Below the pieces are notes generated by a model that was not told where the DNA came from, did no database searches, and saw only the letters and a list, made by a program, of their open reading frames with translations. A stretch of DNA of 64,000 nt from Homoserinibacter sp. YIM 151385. Its GTDB lineage: Bacteria > Actinomycetota > Actinomycetes > Actinomycetales > Microbacteriaceae. Below, in pieces: positions 1 through 9,792 of this stretch. The stretch lies in assembly GCF_027912415.1 (NCBI RefSeq), contig NZ_CP115175.1, positions 310,001-374,000 on the forward strand, read 5' to 3'. The number at the start of each line of letters is the position of its first letter. Positions within the stretch are counted from its first letter, which is position 1. The position numbers and the translations under genes are program-made.

Positions 1-1239
1 GAGCTCCAGGCTCCCGGCGTCATGGCGCGCAAGTCGGTCCACGAGCCGCTCCAGACCGGCATCAAGGCGATCGACGCCATGATCCCCGTCGGCCGCGGCC
101 AGCGTCAGCTCATCATCGGCGACCGCCAGACCGGCAAGACCGCGATCGCGATCGACACGATCATCAACCAGAAGGCCAACTGGGATTCGGGCGACCCCGA
201 GAAGCAGGTCCGCTGCATCTACGTCGCCATCGGCCAGAAGGGCTCCACGATCGCCTCCGTCAAGGGCGCGCTCGAGGACGCCGGCGCGATGGAGTACACC
301 ACCATCGTCGCGGCGCCCGCCTCCGACCCCGCGGGCTTCAAGTACCTCGCCCCCTACACCGGCTCGGCCATCGGCCAGCACTGGATGTACGGCGGCAAGC
401 ACGTCCTCGTCATCTTCGACGACCTGTCGAAGCAGGCCGAGGCGTACCGCGCCGTGTCCCTCCTCCTCCGCCGCCCGCCGGGGCGCGAGGCCTACCCGGG
501 CGATGTCTTCTACCTGCACTCCCGCCTGCTCGAGCGCTGCGCGAAGCTCTCCGACGAGCTCGGCGCGGGCTCGATGACCGGCCTCCCGATCATCGAGACC
601 AAGGCGAACGACGTCTCGGCGTATATCCCGACCAACGTGATCTCGATCACCGACGGCCAGATCTTCCTCCAGTCGGACCTGTTCAACGCGAACCAGCGTC
701 CCGCGGTGGACGTCGGCATCTCGGTGTCACGCGTCGGCGGCGACGCGCAGGTGAAGAGCATCAAGAAGGTCTCCGGCACGCTCAAGCTCGAGCTCGCCCA
801 GTACCGCTCGCTCGAGGCCTTCGCGATGTTCGCCTCCGACCTCGACGCGGCCTCGCGCCGTCAGCTCGCCCGAGGCGCCCGCCTCACCGAGCTGCTCCGC
901 CAGCCGCAGTACTCGCCGTACCCCGTCGAGGAGCAGGTCGTCTCGATCTGGGCCGGCACGAACGGCCACCTCGACGAGGTCCCGGTTGAGGACGTGCTCC
1001 GCTTCGAGCGCGAGCTGCTCGATGAGCTGAACCGCAACACCGACATCCTCTCGACGCTCCGCGACACGAACGTCCTCGACGACGACACCGTCGCGAAGCT
1101 CCAGTCCGCGGTCGAGGACTTCAAGAAGGGCTTCCAGACCGGCGAGGGCCGCGCGCTCGACGCGCCCGGCACCGAGCAGGTCGACGAGATGCCGCTCGAG
1201 GACATCAACCAGGAGAAGATCGTCAAGTCGCGCCGCTAG
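1..1239 (+). CDS. atpA: ATP synthase F1 subunit alpha (5' end cut by window)
   Basis: Alpha subunit of the F1 catalytic head; with beta it forms the alpha3-beta3 hexamer and binds non-catalytic nucleotide. The frame is open from base 1 and the first residues ([20 protein letters not shown]) lie inside the family, so roughly 135 N-terminal residues are outside the window; the ATG at 22 is internal. The P-loop GDRQTGKT is encoded near 119-142. The C-terminus carries an extra acidic/basic tail ending IVKSRR, comparable in position to the C-terminal extension of mycobacterial alpha subunits, where it restrains ATP hydrolysis (family knowledge; function here is inference). First gene of the visible atpA-G-D-C order. 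Confidence 0.97.
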   Translation, partial: ELQAPGVMARKSVHEPLQTGIKAIDAMIPVGRGQRQLIIGDRQTGKTAIAIDTIINQKANWDSGDPEKQVRCIYVAIGQKGSTIASVKGALEDAGAMEYTTIVAAPASDPAGFKYLAPYTGSAIGQHWMYGGKHVLVIFDDLSKQAEAYRAVSLLLRRPPGREAYPGDVFYLHSRLLERCAKLSDELGAGSMTGLPIIETKANDVSAYIPTNVISITDGQIFLQSDLFNANQRPAVDVGISVSRVGGDAQVKSIKKVSGTLKLELAQYRSLEAFAMFASDLDAASRRQLARGARLTELLRQPQYSPYPVEEQVVSIWAGTNGHLDEVPVEDVLRFERELLDELNRNTDILSTLRDTNVLDDDTVAKLQSAVEDFKKGFQTGEGRALDAPGTEQVDEMPLEDINQEKIVKSRR

Positions 1240-1282
1240 GCGCCGCGTGACCATCCGACCAGCCCGATCCAGAAGGAAGTGA

Positions 1283-3667
<2,385 letters not shown>

Positions 3668-3669
3668 TC

Positions 3670-3930
3670 ATGGCCGAGCTCCAGGTGAGCGTCGTCGCGG
3701 CCGACCACGAGGTGTGGTCGGGCGCGGCGAGGCAGATCATCGCCCGCACGACCGAGGGCGAGATCGGCATCCTGGCCGGGCACGAGCCCGTCCTGGCGAT
3801 CCTCGCCGAGGGCGAGGTGCGCGTCACCACGGCCGAGGGCCAGGTCGTCACCGCCAAGGCGGATGACGGCTTCCTCTCGGTCGACAACGACGTCGTCACG
3901 ATCGTCGCGGGCGCGGCCGAGCTCGTCTGA
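3670..3930 (+). CDS. atpC: ATP synthase F1 subunit epsilon (short form)
   Basis: Rotor subunit linking gamma to the c-ring. The ATG at 3670 (MAELQVSVVAADHEVWSG) is 2 nt after the atpD stop; an in-frame start at 3637 lies inside atpD and is less likely. The product has only 86 residues and holds the N-terminal beta-sandwich (EGEIGILAGHEPVLAIL) alone. The C-terminal helical hairpin that inhibits ATP hydrolysis in longer homologues is missing. The stop is followed at once by the next gene, so there is no room for a lost domain. Last ATP synthase gene here. Confidence 0.95.
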   Translation: MAELQVSVVAADHEVWSGAARQIIARTTEGEIGILAGHEPVLAILAEGEVRVTTAEGQVVTAKADDGFLSVDNDVVTIVAGAAELV

Positions 3931-3943
3931 GCTCCGCAGAGCG

Positions 3944-4468
3944 ATGCTCGTCGTCTTCGCGGGTCTGCCCGGCTCCGGCAAGAGCACGATCAGCGAGGTC
4001 GTCGGCAACCGCCTCGGCATGCCGGTCGTCTCGGTCGACCCGATCGAGTCCTCGATCCTGCGCGCCGGGATCGACTCCGACCAGCCGACCGGGCTCGCCG
4101 CCTACCTCGTGGCGGAGACCCTCGCGGAGTCCGTGCTCGCGAGCAGCGGGCCGGGCGTGATCGTGGATGCCGTGAACGCGGTCGAGCCGGCGCGCGAGCA
4201 GTGGCTCGGCCTCGCAGAGCGCCAGTCGGTGCCCCTGCGCTTCATCGAGGTGGTCTGCAGCGACGAGGAGCTCCACCGTGAGCGGCTCGAGACGCGCACC
4301 CGCACGAACCCGCAGCTGCGCGAGCCGGGCTGGCACCTCGTCGAGCAGGCGCTCGACGAATGGCAGGACTGGTCCGGGCTGAGCGCGGCGGTCCCGCGCA
4401 TCACGCTCGACTCCAGCCGCGCGCTCGGCGAGAACGTCGATCAGGCGATCGCCTTCCTGGCCAGCTGA
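3944..4468 (+). CDS. P-loop kinase-like ATPase
   Basis: A 174-residue P-loop protein of the small predicted-kinase type (zeta-toxin, gluconate kinase or nucleotide kinase-like fold). It opens with a clear Walker A (MLVVFAGLPGSGKSTISEVV), has an Asp in VVSVDPIESS, and a lid-like basic stretch RERLETRTRTNPQLREP. The substrate cannot be read from sequence. The ATG at 3944 is 13 nt after atpC and removes a spurious Ser/Arg-rich extension of the frame. It sits 1 nt before yaaA, so these genes are probably co-transcribed with the ATP synthase genes. Confidence 0.8.
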   Translation: MLVVFAGLPGSGKSTISEVVGNRLGMPVVSVDPIESSILRAGIDSDQPTGLAAYLVAETLAESVLASSGPGVIVDAVNAVEPAREQWLGLAERQSVPLRFIEVVCSDEELHRERLETRTRTNPQLREPGWHLVEQALDEWQDWSGLSAAVPRITLDSSRALGENVDQAIAFLAS

Positions 4469-4469
4469 C

Positions 4470-5216
4470 GTGCTGCTCCTGCTGCCGCCCTCGGAGACGA
4501 AGCGGGAGGGCGGGCCGGAGGGCACCGCCCTCGATCTCGACGCGCTCTCCTTCCCGCAGTTGGCGTCCGCCCGCCGGGCGGCCCTCGCCGAACTCCGCGC
4601 GCTCTCGACGAATCTCGAGACGGCGGCGGCGGCGCTGAAGCTCGGCCCGAAGGGGGCACCCGAGGCGGCGAAGAACCGGGTCGTCCGCTCCTCGCCCGTG
4701 CTCCCGGCGCTCGATCGCTTCGACGGGGTCCTGTTCGACGCGCTCGAGGCGGGTCGTCTGACGGCGGCGCAGCGCGAGTTCGCCGCGCGTCATGTCGCGG
4801 TGCACTCGGCCCTGTTCGGCCTCCTCGGTGCGCTCGATCCGATCCCGAGCTATCGGCTGTCGCACGACTCGCGGCTGCCAGGACGCACGCTCAAGGGCAT
4901 CTGGCGCGAGCGGACGGGCGAGCTGCTCGCCGCCCACCCGGGGCTGATCATCGATGCGCGCTCCGAGGGGTACGCCGCGCTCGGCCCGTTGCCGCGGCGC
5001 CCGGATGCCGTCTTCCTCCGCGTCGTGAGCGAGGACGCCGGCGGCCGGAAGCGGGCGCTCAACCACTTCAACAAGCAGGCGAAGGGGCGCTTCGCGCGCG
5101 CCATCGTCGAATCCGGCGAGGTCCACGAGGATGTCGCCGGGCTGCTCGCCTGGGCCGCGCGCAGCGGCTGGCGTCTCGAGACCGGGGCGCCGGGCGAGCT
5201 CGACCTCGTCGTGTGA
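4470..5216 (+). CDS. yaaA: YaaA family peroxide stress protein (DUF328)
   Basis: Member of the YaaA/UPF0246 family; the E. coli protein lowers free iron during peroxide stress and binds DNA (family knowledge). The 248-residue product starts at GTG 4470 (MLLLLPPSETKREGG, the family N-terminus), and has the conserved GTALDLDALSFPQL region, the substrate-pocket segment YRLSHDSRLPG, and the C-terminal FNKQAKGRFARAI signature. It begins one base after the upstream kinase stop, which implies translational coupling. Confidence 0.9.
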   Translation: MLLLLPPSETKREGGPEGTALDLDALSFPQLASARRAALAELRALSTNLETAAAALKLGPKGAPEAAKNRVVRSSPVLPALDRFDGVLFDALEAGRLTAAQREFAARHVAVHSALFGLLGALDPIPSYRLSHDSRLPGRTLKGIWRERTGELLAAHPGLIIDARSEGYAALGPLPRRPDAVFLRVVSEDAGGRKRALNHFNKQAKGRFARAIVESGEVHEDVAGLLAWAARSGWRLETGAPGELDLVV

Positions 5217-5243
5217 GTATCTAAAGGAGTCGCACCGCTCATC

Positions 5244-5249
5244 TATTGT
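5244..5249 (+). promoter_or_regulatory. -10-like hexamer TATTGT before the 5257 gene
   Basis: TATTGT ends 7 nt before the ATG at 5257, the spacing expected for a leaderless transcript. An AAGGAG at 5224-5229 is too far from the ATG to serve as its ribosome binding site. Confidence 0.45.
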
Positions 5250-5256
5250 CGATTCC

Positions 5257-6231
5257 ATGCCAACAGATGATCATCTTGCTCGCCGAGTGCGGGACCTCAT
5301 TTCCATGGCGACAGACGCGTTCGATCGCCGCAACGACGAGTTGGCTCCTATCGCACGACAGGCGATCGAAGAGACGCTCGCCACAGTTATGGGTGCTGTC
5401 GATGGGCCTGCGCTCTGGACTAGTTCACTGCGGCAAGAGCTCGAAGGCTTCTTCGATCGGCTTCCTACCCTCCTCGTAGATTCGACTGAGAGCTCAATAC
5501 TCGATGCGGCCGTTGGGGCGCTGGAATCGCTTGAGACAGTAGCGAGCCAGTTTCGACTCGATCCGGGCGTGTATGCCGCCGACGATTTCGAATTCGAAGC
5601 GTCCAAGATCGCAGATTACGTCTTCGCAAGGGTCTCTCAGGTCAAAGATCAGATCGCGCTTGAGCGCGCGCGATTGTCCTACGAACGCGGGCTAGCGGCC
5701 GCGGAAGAGAGGGCGAGAGAGATCACGGCGCAGCTGGAGACTTCTGCAGATGCGGCACGAGATTCGGCAGGCATTATCGGAACAGCGAACCTTTCAACGT
5801 ACTTCGAGAGCTACGCGTCAGATGAGCGACTGGCTTCAAACTGGTTCCGCGGTGCCGCTCTCGCAATGTTCGGTGTCGCAATCGCGATCGCAGCGCTGAT
5901 GCCTGCACCAGGATCGGATGACTGGTCCGGCTTGATTCTGAGGATCGCGATCCTCGGAGGAATTGGCGGTCTCGGTGCCTATTTGGCTAGGCAGGCGAGC
6001 CAACATCGTGCCCAGTTCAACTGGGCGAAGGGTGTTCAAGTGCAATTGCAGTCGTTCCCGGCATTCATCGAGCCGGTGACTGACGTGTCGGCTCGCAACT
6101 CCATCTACGACGTGTTTGCCCGTCGTGTACTTGGTGACCCTCCCTCGAAAGACGGACGATCTACCGACGACATGCCGGCGAGTCCCGCGTACATGCACGA
6201 GCTGATGGCGCTGCTGGCGAGACGCGATTGA
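5257..6231 (+). CDS. Low-GC coiled-coil membrane protein of unknown function
   Basis: I do not recognise this 324-residue protein. The N-terminal about 190 residues look helical and soluble, with a probable coiled coil around 125-175 (QIALERARLSYERGLAAAEE). Two membrane segments follow at about 198-217 and 225-245, the second glycine-rich (RIAILGGIGGLGAYLA), then a short soluble tail. Base composition is unlike the neighbours: by hand count 5401-5460 is 36/60 GC and 5581-5640 is 30/60, against 43/60 for 8701-8760. Codon use is also looser. This suggests recent acquisition between yaaA and tag. The ATG at 5257 is the only in-frame start near the stop-free region outside yaaA. Confidence 0.75.
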   Translation: MPTDDHLARRVRDLISMATDAFDRRNDELAPIARQAIEETLATVMGAVDGPALWTSSLRQELEGFFDRLPTLLVDSTESSILDAAVGALESLETVASQFRLDPGVYAADDFEFEASKIADYVFARVSQVKDQIALERARLSYERGLAAAEERAREITAQLETSADAARDSAGIIGTANLSTYFESYASDERLASNWFRGAALAMFGVAIAIAALMPAPGSDDWSGLILRIAILGGIGGLGAYLARQASQHRAQFNWAKGVQVQLQSFPAFIEPVTDVSARNSIYDVFARRVLGDPPSKDGRSTDDMPASPAYMHELMALLARRD

Positions 6232-6252
6232 CTGCTGGGCGCTTGTTTCGAG

Positions 6253-6846
6253 CTAGGCCTCCGCACGCCAGCAGCCCGCGAGGTGGTCGTCGACCATGCC
6301 CGAGGACTGCATGAGGGCGTAGACCGTCGTCGGTCCGACGAAGCGGTAGCCGAGGCGCTTGAGCTCGCGGCTCGCGGTTTTCGACTCGGGCGTCTCGGCC
6401 GGCACCTCGGACCAGCTCGTGAGAACACGGCCGCGGGCCGCCGGTGCGAAGCCCCAGAGGAGGCGGTCGAGCGCCCCCGGCTCGGAGCGGACGAGCTCGC
6501 GCGTCACCCGCGCGTTCGAGATGGCCGCGAGGACCTTGGCGCGGTTCCGGATGATGCCGGGGTCGGCCATGAGCCGCTCGACGTCGGCCTCGTCGTACTC
6601 GGCGATCCGCTCGAAGTCGAAGTCGTGGAACGCCGTGCGAAAGGTCGGCCGGCGGCGCAGGATCGTGATCCAGGAGAGCCCCGCCTGGAATCCCTCGAGC
6701 GTGAGCTTCTCGTAGAGGGGCCGGTCGCCGTGGAGCGGACGCCCCCACTCCTCATCGTGGTAGCGCTGATACTCGGGGTCCTCGCCCGCCCAGGAGCAGC
6801 GGCTGACGCCGTCCTGCCCCAGCAGGACGGCGGCTCGGCCCGTCAC
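6253..6846 (-). CDS. tag: DNA-3-methyladenine glycosylase I
   Basis: Removes 3-methyladenine from alkylated DNA, starting base excision repair. The family N-terminus CSWAGEDPEYQRYHDEEWG, the helix-hairpin region GFQAGLSWITILRRR, and the C-terminal RFVGPTTVYALMQSSGMVDD with a late His are all present. The start chosen is GTG at 6846, whose GTGA overlaps the stop of ogt; it gives 197 residues, close to the family norm. The frame stays open further upstream but that part is a shadow of ogt. With ogt it forms an alkylation-repair operon. Confidence 0.93.
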   Translation of the reverse strand: MTGRAAVLLGQDGVSRCSWAGEDPEYQRYHDEEWGRPLHGDRPLYEKLTLEGFQAGLSWITILRRRPTFRTAFHDFDFERIAEYDEADVERLMADPGIIRNRAKVLAAISNARVTRELVRSEPGALDRLLWGFAPAARGRVLTSWSEVPAETPESKTASRELKRLGYRFVGPTTVYALMQSSGMVDDHLAGCWRAEA

Positions 6847-7451
6847 GCGGCGGAGGTCTGCGCGGCGGGGCTCTGCGAATGCATGTCGCGCTCGGCGTCC
6901 GCGGTCTCGTCGAGGCCCTCGAGCGCCGTCTGCACGGCCGCCGCCGGCACCGAGTGCGCGATCCCCTCGTGTGCGAGCAGCCACGACTTCGTGGCGATGC
7001 CCTCGCCGCCGCTGTAGCCGGTGATCCGGCCGTCGCCCGCGAGCACGCGGTGGCAGGGGACGATGATCGGCACGGGGTTCGCCCCGACGGCGCCGCCCAC
7101 CGCGCGGCCGGCCGTCTCGCGGCCCGTCGCCCGACCGATCTCGCCGTAGGAGACGACCTCGCCCCACTCGAGCTCCACGAGCTGCTCCCACACCGACAGC
7201 TGGAATGCGGTGCCGCGGAGGTCGACGGGCACGTCGAAGTCGCGGCGGTCGCCCGCGAAGTACTCGGCCAGCTGCGCCGCGGCGCGGTCGAGGACGTCGT
7301 CGCTCTGCTCCGGCAGGCCGTCGTGGGGGAGGCGGCCGTCGCGCTCGATCGAGAGCGAGACGACGGAGACGCCGTCGCCGCCGAGCTCGATGCGGCCGAT
7401 GGGGCTGTCGAGGCGGCGGATGGACGCGGGGGCGGTCTCGGGGCTCTTCAT
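6843..7451 (-). CDS. ogt: Methylated-DNA--protein-cysteine methyltransferase
   Basis: Suicide repair enzyme that transfers the methyl group of O6-methylguanine to its own cysteine. The active site VPCHRV places the acceptor at Cys133, followed by the DNA-binding GYSGGEGIATKSWLLAHEG. The helix-turn-helix region (FQLSVWEQLVELEWGEVVSY) is intact. The product is 202 residues with a slightly long C-terminal tail (AERDMHSQSPAAQTSAA). The ATG at 7451 has a -10-like hexamer 7 nt upstream. It overlaps tag by 4 nt. Confidence 0.94.
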   Translation of the reverse strand: MKSPETAPASIRRLDSPIGRIELGGDGVSVVSLSIERDGRLPHDGLPEQSDDVLDRAAAQLAEYFAGDRRDFDVPVDLRGTAFQLSVWEQLVELEWGEVVSYGEIGRATGRETAGRAVGGAVGANPVPIIVPCHRVLAGDGRITGYSGGEGIATKSWLLAHEGIAHSVPAAAVQTALEGLDETADAERDMHSQSPAAQTSAA

Positions 7452-7458
7452 GCGTGCG

Positions 7459-7464
7459 ACTGTA
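7459..7464 (-). promoter_or_regulatory. -10-like hexamer TACAGT before ogt
   Basis: Read on the minus strand, TACAGT ends 7 nt before the ogt ATG, consistent with a leaderless mRNA for ogt-tag. Confidence 0.45.
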
Positions 7465-7546
7465 GCCCCGTCCTCCGACATCGCGCCGGGCCGCTCCGGC
7501 ATCCGTGGACGGGCGCCGCGTCCGGTCCCTGTGGAGGAGGGCCCCC

Positions 7547-7552
7547 TAGGCT
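7547..7552 (+). promoter_or_regulatory. -10-like hexamer TAGGCT before the aldo/keto reductase
   Basis: TAGGCT ends 7 nt before the ATG at 7560; no ribosome binding site is seen between them. It forms a divergent pair with the ogt promoter. Confidence 0.45.
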
Positions 7553-7559
7553 CTCGAGC

Positions 7560-8531
7560 ATGAGCATGGAGTACCGCACCCTCGGCCGATCCGGCCTCCG
7601 CGTCTCGGCCGTCGGCCTCGGCTGCAACAACCTCGGCCGCACCGGCACCGCGAGCGAGGAGCAGGCCGGCACGGACGCCGTCGTCGGCGCCGCGATCGAC
7701 GCCGGCATCACGCTCTTCGACACCGCCGACGTCTACGGCGCCGAGTACGGGCTCAGCGAGCGCCGGCTCGGCGCGGCGCTCGGCTCGCGCCGCGACGAGG
7801 TCGTCATCGCCACGAAGTTCGGCCACGCCGACATCCCGAGCCCGCTGCCGAGCTGGGGCGCCCGAGGCTCGCGCCGCTACATCCGGCTCGCGGTCGAGGG
7901 CTCGCTCCAGCGGCTCGGCACCGACCGCATCGACCTCTACCAGCTGCACACGCCCGACCCCGCGACGCCGATCGAGGAGACCATGACGGCGCTCGACGAG
8001 CTCGTGAAGGAGGGCAAGATCCTCTACATCGGGCACTCGAACCTCGCGGCCTGGCAGCTCGCGCAGGCCGACGTGCTCGCCGACCTGCTCGGCACCGAGC
8101 ACTTCGTCAGCGCGCAGAACGAGTACAGCCTCCTCCGGCGGGGCGCGGAGCGCGAGCTGCTGCCGGCGGCCGAGGAGCTCGGCGTCGGGTTCCTCCCGTA
8201 CTTCCCGCTCTACAACGGCCTGTTCACCGGCAAGTTCACGCGCACCGAGCGCCCGGCCGACACCCGCATCGCCCGGCAGCGCCCGCACCTCGCGGAGGAG
8301 GCGCCCTGGGATGCGATCGAGGCCTTCGAGGCCTTCTGCCGCGAGCGCGGCATCACGATGCTCGAGGCGACGATCGGCTGGCTGCTCGCGCGACCGGCCC
8401 TCTCCAGCGTCATCGCGGGCGCGACGCGTCCCGAGCAGGTCGCGCAGAACGCCGCCGCGACGACCGCGTGGGAGCCGGACGAGGAGGCGCTCGCGCTCAT
8501 CGACGGCTGGTTCCCGGCCCCGGCCGACTGA
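7560..8531 (+). CDS. Aldo/keto reductase
   Basis: NADPH-dependent oxidoreductase of the (beta/alpha)8 barrel aldo/keto reductase superfamily, closest in style to the YajO/Kv-beta group. Seen: MEYRTLGRSGLRVSAVGLGCNN (start), the catalytic region DTADVYGAEYGLSERRLG (Asp, Tyr), VVIATKFGH (Lys), DLYQLHTPDP, and a C-terminal cofactor-binding segment SSVIAGATRPEQVAQN. The 323-residue length is normal. Substrate unknown. The ATG at 7560 fits the promoter; an ATG at 7566 is an alternative. It converges on tspO. Confidence 0.9.
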   Translation: MSMEYRTLGRSGLRVSAVGLGCNNLGRTGTASEEQAGTDAVVGAAIDAGITLFDTADVYGAEYGLSERRLGAALGSRRDEVVIATKFGHADIPSPLPSWGARGSRRYIRLAVEGSLQRLGTDRIDLYQLHTPDPATPIEETMTALDELVKEGKILYIGHSNLAAWQLAQADVLADLLGTEHFVSAQNEYSLLRRGAERELLPAAEELGVGFLPYFPLYNGLFTGKFTRTERPADTRIARQRPHLAEEAPWDAIEAFEAFCRERGITMLEATIGWLLARPALSSVIAGATRPEQVAQNAAATTAWEPDEEALALIDGWFPAPAD

Positions 8532-8540
8532 CGCCGCCGC

Positions 8541-9074
8541 TCAGTTCATGGCCGCGAGCGCCCAGGTCAGGGTCGTCGCGTAGAGCGCCCATGCCCAGTA
8601 CGGGATGAGGATGACGGCCGACACCCGGCGGACCTCCCAGAAGCGGAGCATGGTCACGAGGATCGCGGCATCCAGCAGCAGGATGATGCCGAGCGCGGCC
8701 CACAGCGCGGCGGAGCCGAGGAGCGGGTAGAGCCCGAAGAAGACGGGCGTCCAGATCGCGTTGAGCACGAGCTGCGCGACGTAGGCCGCGAGGGCGCGGC
8801 GGACGAGGCGCGGCTCGCGCGACCGCTCGCGCCAGACGAGCCAGGCGCTCACCGACATGACGGTGTAGAGCACCGTCCAGACGGGACCGAAGACCGCGTT
8901 CGGGGGCGTCCAGAAGGCCTTGTCGGCATCCGCGTACCAGCCCTCCACGTTGCCGGCGGTGGCGGTGCCGCCGAGCGCCGCGACGGCGAAGGAGATCGCG
9001 AGGAAGGCGAGGAGCACCAGTGCGGATCGCAGGGGACCCGGGTGCGCGGGGCGGGGGCCGGCGATGGCGGTCAT
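8541..9074 (-). CDS. tspO: TspO/MBR family tryptophan-rich sensory protein
   Basis: Five-helix membrane protein of the TspO family, which binds tetrapyrroles and related ligands. The 177-residue product has five hydrophobic helices and the family Trp/Pro motifs WTPPNAVFGPVWTVLYTVMS, LNAIWTPVFFGL and the late PYWAWALYATTL. The N-terminal tail (MTAIAGPRPAHPGPLRS) is longer than in short homologues. It is a single gene with its own promoter; the local context gives no further hint of its ligand. Confidence 0.92.
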   Translation of the reverse strand: MTAIAGPRPAHPGPLRSALVLLAFLAISFAVAALGGTATAGNVEGWYADADKAFWTPPNAVFGPVWTVLYTVMSVSAWLVWRERSREPRLVRRALAAYVAQLVLNAIWTPVFFGLYPLLGSAALWAALGIILLLDAAILVTMLRFWEVRRVSAVILIPYWAWALYATTLTWALAAMN

Positions 9075-9080
9075 GACTCC

Positions 9081-9086
9081 ACGGTA
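9081..9086 (-). promoter_or_regulatory. -10-like hexamer TACCGT before tspO
   Basis: On the minus strand TACCGT is followed by six bases (GGAGTC) and then the tspO ATG, a leaderless arrangement. Confidence 0.45.
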
Positions 9087-9148
9087 GAGACGGGGACGCG
9101 GCCCGGGAGGAGCCTCCCAGGCCGCGTCGAGGTCGAGCGGGTCGCGTG

Positions 9149-9706
9149 CTACTTCTCGAGGACGACCTGGAGGTCGAGCGAGATGGTCACGTCGTCGCCG
9201 AGCATGAAGCCGCCGGTCTCGAGGGCGGTGTTCCAGCTGACGCCGAAGTCGTGGCGGTTGATCTTCGCCGTCGCGGTCGCACCGGCGCGGGTGCCTCCCC
9301 AGGGGTCGGTCGTGACGCCGCCGATCTCGCCCTTGAGCGTGACGGGCTTCGTGACGCCGCGGAGGGTGAGCTCGCCGGAGATCTCGAAGTCGTCGCCGTC
9401 GACGACGGGCGCGCCCTTCGAGACGAAGGTCATCTGCGGGTGCTCCTCGGCGAGGAAGAAGTCGCCGGTGCGGAGGTGGCCGTCGCGGTCGGCGTTCTTG
9501 GTGTTGACGCTCGCGACGTCGATGACGGCCTCGATGCTCGTGTCCGCCGGGTCCTCGGCGGTGACGATCGTGACGTCGAAGGTCTCGAAGGTCCCGCGGA
9601 CCTTGGAGATGGCGAGGTGGCGGACGGCGAAGGCGACCTCGGAGTGCGAGGGGTCGAGCTTCCAGGTGCCGGCGACGAAGTCGGGGCGTGCGGTGAGAGT
9701 GGTCAT
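9149..9706 (-). CDS. YceI family polyprenyl-binding protein
   Basis: Lipocalin-like YceI domain protein thought to bind isoprenoid quinone-type lipids. The 185-residue product has the family landmarks: GTWKLDPSHSEVAFAVRHL at the start, VRGTFETFD, EHPQMTFVSK, ELTLRGVTKPV and the C-terminal INRHDFGVSWN. No signal peptide is present, so it should be cytosolic, as in many actinobacterial members. The ATG at 9706 lies just behind GGAGG; the longer open frame upstream has no family similarity. Confidence 0.92.
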   Translation of the reverse strand: MTTLTARPDFVAGTWKLDPSHSEVAFAVRHLAISKVRGTFETFDVTIVTAEDPADTSIEAVIDVASVNTKNADRDGHLRTGDFFLAEEHPQMTFVSKGAPVVDGDDFEISGELTLRGVTKPVTLKGEIGGVTTDPWGGTRAGATATAKINRHDFGVSWNTALETGGFMLGDDVTISLDLQVVLEK

Positions 9707-9792
9707 GCCTCCATGCAATCGCATGGATGAGGCATTCATTCCCGATTCCGGTGACGTGTCACGAAAAAACTCGGGGAGCCGCGCCGCTCGAC

